DNA from: Pukyongiella litopenaei
Lineage (GTDB): Bacteria; Pseudomonadota; Alphaproteobacteria; Rhodobacterales; Rhodobacteraceae
Length of the DNA: 64,000 nt
Direction: 5' to 3'
NCBI RefSeq assembly: GCF_003008555.2
Contig: NZ_CP027665.1
Coordinates: forward strand, 3,472,001 to 3,536,000
A model generated the notes under the pieces. That model was not told the origin of the DNA. It saw only the letters and a program-made list of their open reading frames with translations, and did not search any database. The translations under genes and the position numbers were made by a program. Below, one piece after another: positions 9,290-20,739 of the stretch; the stretch's first letter is position 1, and each line of letters begins with the position of its first letter.

Positions 9290-9613
9290 ATGCGGAGATA
9301 CCTCGGCCTCAGCTATGTCGGGTCGACATCGGCCCTCGGGGTCGCATTTTGTTGTGTCCTGCCGATGGTGATGACCCTGCTGGGCATGGGCGGAAGCTGG
9401 CTGGCGGTCTTTGGAAAAGTGGCTGGCGTCAGCTACCATGTCCTGGCGGTCTCGACCGTGCTGGTCGTGGCACCGTGGTTGGTTGCCCATCGACGCGGGG
9501 CGCTGGCGCGGCTGCGGTGGTGGCTTGCCGGCAGCACCGCGATGACTGTCCTGGCCTGGGTGATGGTGCTCACCGAATCGCGGATAAACGATTACCTGAT
9601 CAGGCAGATGTGA
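9290..9613 (+). CDS. MerT/MerF-like mercuric ion transport membrane protein
   Basis: A 107-residue protein with three hydrophobic segments. The vicinal Cys21-Cys22 pair in helix 1 followed by a proline (FCCVLPMVMTLLGMGGSW) matches the Hg(II)-accepting pair of MerT/MerF transporters. The second cysteine pair, found in the cytoplasmic loop of MerT, is absent; these are the only two cysteines. ATG 9290 is chosen over ATG 9257 because a strong AGGAGG (9278-9283) sits six bases before it. It is the first gene behind the MerR-type promoter. Confidence 0.75.
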   Translation: MRRYLGLSYVGSTSALGVAFCCVLPMVMTLLGMGGSWLAVFGKVAGVSYHVLAVSTVLVVAPWLVAHRRGALARLRWWLAGSTAMTVLAWVMVLTESRINDYLIRQM

Positions 9614-9617
9614 AACG

Positions 9618-9836
9618 ATGGAAAACCGATCCGTTGTGCTCGAAAGCACATTGACCTGCCCGGAATGCGGACATGCCGAAACCGAGACGATGCCGACGGA
9701 TTTCTGCCAGTGGTTCTATGAGTGCCGGCAATGCAAGACGGTGCTGAGGCCCAAGGCGGGCGATTGCTGTGTCTATTGCTCGTATGGGACCGTGCCGTGC
9801 CCGCCGATCCAGTCTGGCGATGGCTGCTGCGGGTGA
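9618..9836 (+). CDS. Small cysteine-rich probable metal-binding protein (GDCCVYCSYG family)
   Basis: A 72-residue soluble protein with 11 cysteines: CPEC and CRQC pairs look like a zinc ribbon (residues about 14-39), followed by a GDCCVYCSYGTVPCPP block and a terminal CC. There is no signal peptide or membrane segment, so it should act in the cytoplasm. It starts four bases after the MerT-like stop and is surely cotranscribed under the MerR-type promoter. A soft-metal acceptor or chaperone role is inferred from cysteine content and context; no enzyme motif is visible. The biochemical role of the family is not known to me. Confidence 0.78.
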   Translation: MENRSVVLESTLTCPECGHAETETMPTDFCQWFYECRQCKTVLRPKAGDCCVYCSYGTVPCPPIQSGDGCCG

Positions 9837-9849
9837 TCCCTGACGGGAC

Positions 9850-9880
9850 AACAGCCGCGTTGTTTCCATCGCGGCTGTTT
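9850..9880. terminator. Bidirectional terminator between the mer-like genes and acnA
   Basis: A perfect 10-bp stem AACAGCCGCG (9850-9859) / CGCGGCTGTT (9870-9879) with a 10-base loop, followed on the plus strand by a short T-run. It lies 13 bases after the Cys-rich gene stop and about 50 bases past the acnA stop, so it can serve both convergent transcripts. Confidence 0.75.
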
Positions 9881-9930
9881 CCAGGGGCGTTGGGTGCGGC
9901 AGACGGGGGTGCCGCCTGCCGCAGTTCCGG

Positions 9931-12615
<2,685 letters not shown>

Positions 12616-12873
12616 GGCTTGGCTCCGTTGCAAGGGTGAAAACGGGAATTCGCTGGCCGCTATCTGCATCAGGCGGACGCGCCGTTCAATAGCTATCCGG
12701 CCGGATGCGACGTTTTATGTATACCATTGCACACAGAAACGCCGCGCCGGGCATGGCATTGCTGTCACAATCGGGTGCGGTTTCGCCGTGACGGGATCAA
12801 GAAACCTTGATTCGCGTGGCTCGATGCATGTCGTTAGACAGATCGGAAACGCCAGTGGGGGTGCGTGGTCGAG

Positions 12874-13584
12874 ATGCGAATTCTGATGTCATTGGTCCTG
12901 TCCTGCCTGGTCGCGGCGGTGCAGGCGGTGCCGGTACGGGCCGGGGACATGCCGGTTGTGGTGGAGCTGTTCACCTCGCAGGGCTGTTCGTCCTGCCCGC
13001 CGGCCGACGCGTTGCTGCGCGACCTGACGACGCGTGACGATGTCCTGCCGCTGGCGCTGCATGTGGATTACTGGGACTATATCGGCTGGAAGGACCACTT
13101 TGCCCGGCCCGAGTTCACGGCGCGGCAGAAACATTATGCCGCCTTTGCCGGGCGCAAGATGATCTACACCCCGCAGATGGTGGTGGCAGGCCGCGAGGAT
13201 GTCGTCGGTGTCGATGCCGCGAAACTGGCCGAGGCGATCACGGCCCACCGCGCCAGATCGCCGGTGATGACAATGCGCGTCACGCGATCGGGCACGGCGC
13301 TGACCGTGCAGGTCAAGCCGGTCGCGACCGCCGATACCGGCGGGCCGGTTCTGGTGCAGCTGGTGCGGTTCGCGCCGCTGCGCAAGGTCGAGATCTCGTC
13401 GGGTGAAAACGCGGGCAAGACCATTGCCTATGCCAATGTGGTCGAGGACCTGTCGGTGCTGGGCGACTGGGACGGCGCTGCCCCGGCCGAGTTTACCGCC
13501 CGGCTCGATGGCGACAGCGCCTCTGCGGTGCTGATCCAGCGCCCGGGGCCGGGGGCGATCCTGGCAGCCGCGCGGGTCAGGTAG
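12874..13584 (+). CDS. DUF1223 thioredoxin-fold exported protein
   Basis: A 236-residue protein with a signal peptide (about residues 1-23, ending VRAG) followed by VVELFTSQGCSSCPPAD, in which the CxxC-like GCSSC motif marks the DUF1223 family with a thioredoxin-like fold. HVDYWDYIGWKDHFA is another strongly conserved family block. It probably works in the periplasm; a redox role is suggested by the motif but unproven. ATG 12874 is preferred; GTG 12865 in the same frame would add three residues. No operon partner is evident. Confidence 0.85.
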   Translation: MRILMSLVLSCLVAAVQAVPVRAGDMPVVVELFTSQGCSSCPPADALLRDLTTRDDVLPLALHVDYWDYIGWKDHFARPEFTARQKHYAAFAGRKMIYTPQMVVAGREDVVGVDAAKLAEAITAHRARSPVMTMRVTRSGTALTVQVKPVATADTGGPVLVQLVRFAPLRKVEISSGENAGKTIAYANVVEDLSVLGDWDGAAPAEFTARLDGDSASAVLIQRPGPGAILAAARVR

Positions 13585-13609
13585 GCGCGGGTCAGGTGGG
13601 CCGGCCGTG

Positions 13610-14536
13610 TCAGTCGTCGGGGGCCTGCGACTGCAACCCCAGCCCGCCCCAGGGTTTCCAGCGGCGGTGGATCCAGAACCACTGATCCATATGGGCCCGC
13701 ACCAGGTCTTCGAGCCCGTCATTGATCGCCTGGGTCATGGTCTCCGGGTCCGAATGCGGGATCGGGTCCTGGAACACGATCTCGAAATCGAGCCCGTTGT
13801 CCTGCCGGACCGCATAGACGGGCAGCAGCATGGCATCGTATTTCAGCGCCAGTTCCGCGGGCACGACGCTGGTCACCGCGGGCTGCCCGAAAAAGGTCAG
13901 TTCGCGCCCGCCATGGGCGTGCAGGTCGCCGACGATGGCGATGATCCCGCCCGATTTCAGGTGGCGCACCATCTGCGACATGCCGCGCCGGCCTTGTTCG
14001 AACATCGGCATGCCGATCGCCTCGATCTTGCGGACGTAATGTGTGTTGAAATACGGGTTGGCCATCCGCCGGTAGAGCGCGCCCATGCGGAACCCGCGCG
14101 CGATCAGGTTGGCGCGCGCGGCATCGTAATTGCCGAAATGGCCGGTCATCAGGATCACCGGCCTGTTCGCGGCGCGAGCGGTCTCGAGCGCGGCGAACCC
14201 CGGCCCGGACACCGGCGCGGCGCGGGCGCGTTCGATGAACGGGCGTCCCGCGTAGATCTCGATGATCGAGCGCCCGGCATTGTCGGGAACCGCGCGGCAC
14301 AGCCGTTCGATTTCGTCGCCGGTCAGATCGGGCCGGGCCAGCGCCAGGTTGTTGCGCACACGCTTGTCGAACCCGGCCAGCGGAGCCAGAACGCGGGCGG
14401 TGAACCCGCCCATCATCGGCACCCGGATGCGATAGGGAACCAGTCCGACCAGCCCGATCAGGCCGCGCAGGAACAGGTTGGACAGGTAATACCCGATGCG
14501 GGTGGACCGGGGCAGGGCTGCGGGATCGGCGGGCAT
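13610..14536 (-). CDS. Lysophospholipid/lipid A biosynthesis acyltransferase (LpxL/HtrB family)
   Basis: A 308-residue membrane-associated acyltransferase. The HxxxxD catalytic motif appears as GHFGNYDAAR, and the substrate-binding block LKSGGIIAIVGDLHAHGG corresponds to the family's G-x-D-x motif. Family members transfer a secondary acyl chain to lipid A precursors or to related lipids such as ornithine lipids. The start ATG 14536 lies 11 bases after the EamA gene stop, so the two are probably cotranscribed. The exact acceptor lipid is uncertain. Confidence 0.87.
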   Translation of the reverse strand: MPADPAALPRSTRIGYYLSNLFLRGLIGLVGLVPYRIRVPMMGGFTARVLAPLAGFDKRVRNNLALARPDLTGDEIERLCRAVPDNAGRSIIEIYAGRPFIERARAAPVSGPGFAALETARAANRPVILMTGHFGNYDAARANLIARGFRMGALYRRMANPYFNTHYVRKIEAIGMPMFEQGRRGMSQMVRHLKSGGIIAIVGDLHAHGGRELTFFGQPAVTSVVPAELALKYDAMLLPVYAVRQDNGLDFEIVFQDPIPHSDPETMTQAINDGLEDLVRAHMDQWFWIHRRWKPWGGLGLQSQAPDD

Positions 14537-14547
14537 GTGTGCGCGTG

Positions 14548-15417
14548 TCAGTTCCTGCTCGTCTCTCGGTACCAGACATACAGACCCCCGGCTGCGATCA
14601 CAAGCGCGCCGAGGATGGTCCAGCGGTCCGGGAACTCGCCGAAAAACAGCGCCCCCCACAATGCGGCGAAGACGAGACCGCAATAGGAATAGGGGGCGAG
14701 CATCGCCGCCTCGCCCATCGAAAAGGCGCGGATCATCGCCAGCTGCCCGGCCACGCCCGCGCAGATGATCGTGAGGATCGGCAGAACGGCCGAGGCATCC
14801 GGGGTCTGCCAGTGGAAGGGCAGGGCAAGCGTCAGGACGATGGTGCCGACAAGGCCGGTGTAGAACAGCGATGTCCAGGCATCCTCGTCCGCGCCGACCC
14901 GCCGGGTCAGCAGCGAATAGGCCGCATAGCAGCCGGCGGCGCCCAGCGGCAGCAGCGCGGCGGGCGAAAACACGTCGCTGCCCGGACGCAGCACGATCAC
15001 CGCCCCCAGCAGGCTGATCCCGACACCGATGATCCGGCGCGGCCCCAGCGCTTCGCCCAGAAACAGCGCCGCCCCGACGGTGATCAGCACCGGGTTCACC
15101 GACATCAGCGCGGCCGCATCCGAGAGCGGGATCAGGCTGAGACCGGTGAAGAAGCTGGCCGTCGCGCCCATCAGCAGGACCGACCGCAGCAGTTGCAGGC
15201 GCGGATAACGGGCGCGGGCCACGGTCCGCAGGCGCGGCCCGACGATCGCGAGCACCATCGCCATGTGCCCGGCGTAGCGCACCCAGATCGTCGGCACGAG
15301 ACCGATCTTCGGTGCCAGCGCCTTGGCGCCGGAATCCATCAGGGTGAAACACAGGATCGCCAGGACCATCAGCCCGATGGCCTGGCCGTTGCCGGCAGGG
15401 GCGTCAGCGCGCATCAT
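14548..15417 (-). CDS. EamA/DMT-family transporter
   Basis: A 289-residue inner-membrane protein with ten predicted helices arranged as two EamA repeats (about 13-140 and 155-285). Typical features are SLIPLSDAAALMSVNPVLITVGAALFLGE at the end of repeat 1 and FAALWGALFFGEFPDRWTILGALVIAAGG at the end of repeat 2. Members export or import small metabolites; the substrate cannot be predicted. ATG codons at 15417 and 15414 are both possible. It lies upstream of the acyltransferase with an 11-base gap. Confidence 0.9.
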   Translation of the reverse strand: MMRADAPAGNGQAIGLMVLAILCFTLMDSGAKALAPKIGLVPTIWVRYAGHMAMVLAIVGPRLRTVARARYPRLQLLRSVLLMGATASFFTGLSLIPLSDAAALMSVNPVLITVGAALFLGEALGPRRIIGVGISLLGAVIVLRPGSDVFSPAALLPLGAAGCYAAYSLLTRRVGADEDAWTSLFYTGLVGTIVLTLALPFHWQTPDASAVLPILTIICAGVAGQLAMIRAFSMGEAAMLAPYSYCGLVFAALWGALFFGEFPDRWTILGALVIAAGGLYVWYRETSRN

Positions 15418-15501
15418 CGGCGCAGTCCGGTGTGGCGGATCGGGTCATGCGCCGTTGATAGGCACGGCGTTCGGGCTTGTCCATCGCCCCCGGCGCGGCG
15501 G

Positions 15502-17517
15502 CTATCGCATGCGCCAGGCCTGTGCGCGGGCCAGGATGCCGCGCGACGCGACCAGGTGCAGGATCCGCGCCAGCGCGTTGGTGTAGAAGATCATCATGCC
15601 CATCGCCGCCGCCGGTGCGATGTCGCCCGCATCGTCCATGTTCAGCACCGCGATGGAGGCCAGCGTGGTCTTGGGCGAATAGAGGAACACCACCGCCGAT
15701 ACCGTCGTCATCGCGTTTACGAACAGGTAGATCGAGATGTCCAGCACCGCCGGCAGGCAGACCGGCACCGTCACCCGGGCAAACAGCTTCATCGTCGGCT
15801 GCTTCAGCGACGCGGCCACCGATTCGAATTCGCGGTCCATCTGCTTGAGCGCGGTCACGGCGGTCAGGTGCGACACGGTGTAGAAATGCGTGACCGTGCA
15901 GATCACCAGGATCGCCATGGTGCCATAGATCGCGTTCAGCGGGTTGGCGGGGTTGTTGAAGAAAAAGATATAGGCCAGCCCCAGCACCATGCCCGGAATG
16001 GCCATCGGCAGCATCGCGAACATCTGGAACAGGGCGCGCCCGGTCCGGAACCCCCTGGTCTTTTCCACCAGGTAGGCGCCGAAGAAGATCACGGCGGTTC
16101 CGATCACGGCGGTCAGCAGCGCCAGCCGGATCGAGTTGAAATAGCTTCCCCAGCCGCCGCCATCCATGCGGTCGAACTGGAAATTGTTCAGGCTCAGGCT
16201 CAGGTCATAGGGCCAGAACCTGACCAGCGCCGCGAACTGGCAGACCCCCAGCAGGCCGATGATGAACAGGCCGATCGCGCAGGCATAGGCAAAGAAGAAC
16301 CGGTCGATCTTCCGGTCCGGCTTCGGTGCAAACGGCACCGACCGCGCCGACAGCAGCGCGACCTGGCGGCTCTGCACCGCGCGGTCGATGGCAAAGGCGA
16401 GGATCGCCGGGATCACCAGCACCACCGAGACCACCGCGCCCATCTCGAAATTCTGCTGCCCGATCACCTGCTTGTAGATGTCCACCGCGAGCACGTTGAA
16501 CTGGCCGCCGATGACCTTGGGCAGGCCGAAATCGGTGATCACCAGGTTGAACACCACGAAGGCGGCCGAGATCAGCCCGTAGCGCGCGCCGGGAATGGTG
16601 ACGGTCCAGAAGGTGCGCCAGCGCGAGGCGCGCAGCGCGGTGGCCGCCTCGTAGAGCCGCGCGTCCGAGATCGCCAAGGCCGTCGAAATGATGATGAAGG
16701 CATGGGGGAAGGTGAAGAACACCGACCCGATCACGATGCCGATGGGGCCATAGATCGAGGCGCCGAACATCAGGTCCTTCAGCATTCCCTGGTTGCCGAA
16801 CAGATAGACCAGCGCGATGCCGGGCAGCAGCGACGGCACCAGGATCGGCATCATCGCGATCAGCCGGAACAGCCCCTTGAACCGCATGCAGGACCGGTTC
16901 AGCGCATAGGCGAACCAGAAGGCGAGCGTCACGGTGACGATGGTCGAGATCACCGCGATCACGATCGAATTCTGGATCGAGTTGAACAGCGCCGGTGTCG
17001 AGAAATAGCTGGCGAAATTGCCCAGCCCCCGGGTTTCCACCGGGCGCAGTTGCACGCGGCGGAACGTGTTGCTGTCCAGCTCCTGCCAGCTGGTGTCGTC
17101 ATGCAGCGTCGAGCCGACCAGGAACCGGCCATCGTCGGTGGCGTTGCGGATGCGGTATCTGACCGGGCTGCGAAAGCTGAAATCGGGGAAGAAGGCGGTC
17201 ACGCCAAGCCGCCCGTCCGATCCGGCGATCAGGTCGGCGGGCGTATAGGCCCCGGTCGCCTCGTTCAGTTCGGCGGCGGTGCGGATCGTGCCGTCAAAGC
17301 GACCCTCATCGTCGCTGACCTGGAGCTCGAACGCGGCGAGATCGAAGCTGTAGGTCGAGATCGATTTTGACAGCATCGCGTAGAGCGGAAAGGCCAGCGT
17401 GACCAGCAGATAGAGCGCGATCACCACCATGCCGCCACGCATGATCAGGTCGTCGCGTCCCAGCTTGCCGCGAATGGCTGGTCCCTCGGGGAGGCGCTCG
17501 GCGTCGCGTGCGATCAT
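15502..17517 (-). CDS. ABC importer fused permease, 2-aminoethylphosphonate/Fe3+ type
   Basis: A 671-residue permease in which two copies of the binding-protein-dependent transport domain are fused, giving about 12 membrane helices. A periplasmic insert of about 130 residues follows the first helix (roughly 50-180). EAA-like coupling loops occur in both halves (EAATALRASRWRTFWTVTIP and ESVAASLKQPTMKLFARVTVP). This architecture matches FbpB-type iron permeases and the fused permeases of putative 2-aminoethylphosphonate importers. Its start overlaps the stop of the ATPase gene (ATGA). The substrate assignment rests mainly on the binding protein of the operon. Confidence 0.88.
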   Translation of the reverse strand: MIARDAERLPEGPAIRGKLGRDDLIMRGGMVVIALYLLVTLAFPLYAMLSKSISTYSFDLAAFELQVSDDEGRFDGTIRTAAELNEATGAYTPADLIAGSDGRLGVTAFFPDFSFRSPVRYRIRNATDDGRFLVGSTLHDDTSWQELDSNTFRRVQLRPVETRGLGNFASYFSTPALFNSIQNSIVIAVISTIVTVTLAFWFAYALNRSCMRFKGLFRLIAMMPILVPSLLPGIALVYLFGNQGMLKDLMFGASIYGPIGIVIGSVFFTFPHAFIIISTALAISDARLYEAATALRASRWRTFWTVTIPGARYGLISAAFVVFNLVITDFGLPKVIGGQFNVLAVDIYKQVIGQQNFEMGAVVSVVLVIPAILAFAIDRAVQSRQVALLSARSVPFAPKPDRKIDRFFFAYACAIGLFIIGLLGVCQFAALVRFWPYDLSLSLNNFQFDRMDGGGWGSYFNSIRLALLTAVIGTAVIFFGAYLVEKTRGFRTGRALFQMFAMLPMAIPGMVLGLAYIFFFNNPANPLNAIYGTMAILVICTVTHFYTVSHLTAVTALKQMDREFESVAASLKQPTMKLFARVTVPVCLPAVLDISIYLFVNAMTTVSAVVFLYSPKTTLASIAVLNMDDAGDIAPAAAMGMMIFYTNALARILHLVASRGILARAQAWRMR

Positions 17518-18638
17518 CGGGCGTTCCCAGTCTCATCGGGCATGTCGAAGGACATCAGCCGCGCCGCGGGCAGTTCGACCATCATCGCCGCGCCGGGATC
17601 GAGCCTGAGGCGCCGGACCGCGTTGATCGAGAAATCGGCATAGAGCCCGGCCAGCGCCGGTTCGCTGCAATCCAGCCGGCAGCGCCAGAAGGAGCCGAGA
17701 AACTCCATCTCGGCGATGGTCACCGCGATGCAGTTGCCGTTGCCGGAGGCGCGGTCGGCCGGATAGGGGATGACATCTTCGGGGCGGATCACGGCTGCGA
17801 CGCGGGAATCTTTGGCAAAGTCATGTGGTTGCGCGTCGAGGTTCAGGTTGCCGACGCGCAGGCCCGACCCGGTCGCGATGGCATCGAACCGGTTGGTTTC
17901 GCCGATGAAGTTTGCCACGAACAGCGTCGCGGGATGGCGATAGACCTGCGGCGGCGTGCCGATCTGTTCGATCGCGCCGCGATTCATCACCACGATCCGG
18001 TCGGCCATCGAAAGCGCCTCTTCCTGGTCATGGGTCACCATCACCGTGGTGACACCCAGCTGGCGCTGCAATTCCTTGATCTCGTGGCGCAGATGCACGC
18101 GCACCTTGGCGTCGAGCGCGGAGAGCGGTTCGTCGAGCAGCAGCAGGCCGGGATTGGTGGCGATGGCGCGGGCCAGCGCGATGCGCTGTTGCTGGCCGCC
18201 GGACAGTTGCGCGGGGTATTTCGTGCCCTGGTCGGACAGTCCGACGAGGGCCAGCAACTCGGCCACGCGGGCGGTGATCTCGGATTTGGGCCGGCCGGTG
18301 TTTTCCAGCCCGAAGGCGATGTTCTTTTCGATGGTGAGGTTGGGAAACAGCGCGTAGGACTGGAACACGATGCCGAAATCGCGTTCCGATGGCGGCAGGT
18401 TCGACACGTCGCGGCCCGCCTGCATCACCGTGCCGCGCGACTGCAGGTCCAGCCCGGCGATCGCACGCAGGAGCGTGGTCTTGCCGCAGCCCGAGGGGCC
18501 GAGAAAACAGACGAACTCGCCCTGTCCGATGCTCAGCGACACATCACGGAGCGCGAGGAAGTCGCCAAAGGCCTTCCACAGGTTTTCGATATCGAGATAG
18601 GGCGCGGTCTGCGTGGTCGGGGCGTTCAATGTGTGCAT
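17514..18638 (-). CDS. ABC importer ATP-binding protein, 2-aminoethylphosphonate/Fe3+ type
   Basis: A 374-residue ATPase: Walker A (GPSGCGKTT), signature LSGGQQQR, Walker B (LLLDEPLSALD), a switch His in VTHDQEEA, and a C-terminal TOBE-like regulatory domain (about 250-370). It belongs to the spermidine/iron/phosphonate group. ATG 18638 (MHTLNAP...) is chosen; an upstream extension is arginine-rich and runs into the intergenic region. It lies 94 bases after the binding-protein gene and overlaps the permease gene. Confidence 0.9.
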   Translation of the reverse strand: MHTLNAPTTQTAPYLDIENLWKAFGDFLALRDVSLSIGQGEFVCFLGPSGCGKTTLLRAIAGLDLQSRGTVMQAGRDVSNLPPSERDFGIVFQSYALFPNLTIEKNIAFGLENTGRPKSEITARVAELLALVGLSDQGTKYPAQLSGGQQQRIALARAIATNPGLLLLDEPLSALDAKVRVHLRHEIKELQRQLGVTTVMVTHDQEEALSMADRIVVMNRGAIEQIGTPPQVYRHPATLFVANFIGETNRFDAIATGSGLRVGNLNLDAQPHDFAKDSRVAAVIRPEDVIPYPADRASGNGNCIAVTIAEMEFLGSFWRCRLDCSEPALAGLYADFSINAVRRLRLDPGAAMMVELPAARLMSFDMPDETGNAR

Positions 18639-18732
18639 CCGGTTCCGGCAAGAGGGCGAGGGCGCAGCCGCACCGCGCCCGGTCAGGGCGCGGTGCCGGG
18701 TGGGCGGCATGGGCCGCCCCTGCGCGGGCGCG

Positions 18733-19752
18733 TTACTTGGCTTCCGATTTGCCGTCGTAGCGCGCCTGCCATTCCTTCAGGATCGCGGCGCGGTTGTTGG
18801 CGGCATATTCGAAATCATTGTCGATCATCGCTTCGAGCAGGCCCTCGGGGAAATGTTCGACCGGCTTGGCGATGCCCGGATAGGCAACCACCGCATAGCC
18901 GGTATTGTACATTTCATTGGCCTCCTTGGTGACGGAGAAATCGACCAGTTTCTGCGCCGCTTCGAGATTGGCGGTGCCGGCAACGATGGCGGTGGCTTCC
19001 ATTTCCCAGCCGACGCCTTCGGTCGGCACGATGATCTCGAGCGGCGCGCCGGCGGCCTTGGATTTCGCACCGCGGAAGGCAAAAGATATGCCGATCGGGA
19101 TCTCGCCGGCCGCCGCCATCTTGCAGGGTTTGGACCCGGAATGGGTATAGCGGGCGATATTCTCGTGCAGCTTGTCCATGTATTCCCAGCCGCCATCCTC
19201 GCCGAAGATCTGCAGCCAGCTGGACACGTCCAGGAACCCGGTGCCCGAACTGTTCGGGTTCGGCATGATGATGTGACCGGAATACATCGGATCGGTCAGG
19301 TCCTGCCATGACGAGGGCAGGCTCAGCCCCAGCTTTTCGCCCTCGACGGTGTTGAAACAGACCGCGGCGACATAGGCATCCATACCGGTCCAGCTCGGCG
19401 GGGTGCTGTCGTCGACGAACCGGGGGTCGAGCGCCTCGACACCGGCGGGCGCATAGGGTTCCAGCATACCCTCGGATTTCAGCAGCAGCAGCGAGGTTCC
19501 GGCCAGCCCCCAGATCACGTCCGCCTGCGGGTTGTCGCGCTCTGCCAGCAGCTTGGCGGTGATGATGCCGGTGGAATCGCGGACCCAGTTGATCTTGATG
19601 TCGGGATTCGCGGCCTCGAAGGTCTCGGCATAGCGTGCGAGGTCTTCGGCCTCGACCGCGGTATAGACGGTCAGTTCGGTCTGCGCGGCGGCGGCCGATC
19701 CGAAGACGAGCCCCGCGGTCAGCGCCACGGTCAGTTTCAGTTTGGATAGCAT
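18733..19752 (-). CDS. ABC importer periplasmic binding protein, putative 2-aminoethylphosphonate-binding
   Basis: A 339-residue extracellular solute-binding protein with a signal peptide ending near AAAAQ (about residues 1-23). The opening ELTVYTAVEAEDLARYAE and the block WVRDSTGIITAKLLAERDNPQADVIWGLAGTS resemble binding proteins annotated for 2-aminoethylphosphonate, a group close to Fe3+-binding FbpA. The double tyrosine pair that coordinates iron in FbpA is not evident near the C-terminus, which favours an organic phosphonate. It is the first gene of a three-gene operon. No phosphonate-degrading gene (phnW, phnX or phnA) is in the window, so the substrate stays an inference. Confidence 0.8.
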   Translation of the reverse strand: MLSKLKLTVALTAGLVFGSAAAAQTELTVYTAVEAEDLARYAETFEAANPDIKINWVRDSTGIITAKLLAERDNPQADVIWGLAGTSLLLLKSEGMLEPYAPAGVEALDPRFVDDSTPPSWTGMDAYVAAVCFNTVEGEKLGLSLPSSWQDLTDPMYSGHIIMPNPNSSGTGFLDVSSWLQIFGEDGGWEYMDKLHENIARYTHSGSKPCKMAAAGEIPIGISFAFRGAKSKAAGAPLEIIVPTEGVGWEMEATAIVAGTANLEAAQKLVDFSVTKEANEMYNTGYAVVAYPGIAKPVEHFPEGLLEAMIDNDFEYAANNRAAILKEWQARYDGKSEAK

Positions 19753-19834
19753 CAGGTTCAGCTCCCTTATCGTTGGTTCACGGGTCCGACCGCTTGTTGC
19801 GCGGGTCTTGTATCAGTTTCTTGACGCTTGCAGT

Positions 19835-19850
19835 CTGTCACGCATGACAG
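19835..19850. promoter_or_regulatory. Inverted repeat upstream of the phosphonate-type ABC operon
   Basis: A perfect 6-bp inverted repeat CTGTCA-CGCA-TGACAG lies 83 bases upstream of the binding-protein start. Its size and symmetry suit a dimeric regulator operator. No regulator gene is adjacent. A second hairpin, AAAAGGC-TTTTCT-GCCTTTT (about 19856-19875), lies just beyond it. Confidence 0.45.
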
Positions 19851-19961
19851 CGAGAAAAAGGCTTTTCTGCCTTTTATGTCATAGGTCCGGCTTATGATCT
19901 GTCGGGTCGGGCGCTTCGGGATACCGCCGGAAGACCGATTGGTGTCAACGGTTTGGGCATG

Positions 19962-19991
19962 AAAAAGGGCCCGGACGATACATCCGGGCCC
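19962..19991 (-). terminator. Rho-independent terminator of bioY
   Basis: A perfect 9-bp stem GGGCCCGGA (19967-19975) / TCCGGGCCC (19983-19991) with a 7-base loop is followed, in the bioY direction, by five T residues (complement of 19962-19966). It lies about 35 bases after the bioY stop. Confidence 0.88.
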
Positions 19992-20025
19992 AAGGAAGGC
20001 TTTCGGTTGATCGGCGCGCGCCGGA

Positions 20026-20625
20026 TCAGGTGCGGGCGTTGCCCACCAGTTTCCACAGCGCGGGCAGCAGCAGGGCCGCCATGCACAGCTTGATGGCGTC
20101 GCCGACCACGAACGGGGTCAGGCCCCATTGCAGGATCGGCTGGTCCCAGCCGTAGAGCTGGCCCAGCCAGAGCAGGCCCGGCACATAGATCAGCACGTTG
20201 CCGAGCAGCATCGCCAGCGCCATCTTGCCCGCCGAACGGTCCCATCCGCGCGCTGCCAGCGCACCCAGCGCGATGGTGGCCAGCACATAGCCGACCAAGT
20301 AGCCGCCGGTGCCGCCCATCATGTAGGTCAGGCCGAATTTCTCGGCCGTCGATCCCGCGAAGACATCGAAGCCCAGGGCGCCGACCAGCAGGTAGCCGAG
20401 GATCGTCACCAGCCCCAGCCGCGCGCCATAGGCGGCACCGATGGCGAGGACGCCAAAGGTTCCCATCGTGATCGGGACCGGCCACATCGGCACCTTGACC
20501 TTGGCGGCTATGGCCAGCACGGCGATGCCCAGCATCACCAGAATCACCTGCTTGATCCGCAGCGCGGCACCGTTCCTGGGGCCGAAGGCGTCGGCCAGAA
20601 CGCCATGAGTTGCAGCCAGGGTCAT
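20026..20625 (-). CDS. bioY: Biotin transporter BioY
   Basis: A 199-residue inner-membrane S-component of an ECF-type biotin importer, with six predicted helices. Typical BioY blocks include PMWPVPITMGTFGVLAIGAAYGARLG and LTYMMGGTGGYLVGYVLA. In Rhodobacterales BioY may work alone or with BioMN; neither bioM nor bioN is adjacent here. It is a single-gene unit with a strong terminator. The intergenic region to the divergent DUF6455 gene carries an FNR-type box. Confidence 0.93.
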   Translation of the reverse strand: MTLAATHGVLADAFGPRNGAALRIKQVILVMLGIAVLAIAAKVKVPMWPVPITMGTFGVLAIGAAYGARLGLVTILGYLLVGALGFDVFAGSTAEKFGLTYMMGGTGGYLVGYVLATIALGALAARGWDRSAGKMALAMLLGNVLIYVPGLLWLGQLYGWDQPILQWGLTPFVVGDAIKLCMAALLLPALWKLVGNART

Positions 20626-20739
20626 ACGATCGCTCCTTGTCGTGTTGTGTCAGTCGCGCGAAGGTGCCGGAAATGCTGCGCTGCCGCAAGGCCGAAGTCG
20701 CGGCGCGGCGGCGAACCCGCATTGACGGAGATCCCCGCA

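Noticed and set aside
14539-17370. Long plus-strand open frame opposite the EamA and permease genes
   Set aside because: Arg/Gln/His-rich translation without any domain; opposite genes are clear membrane proteins.
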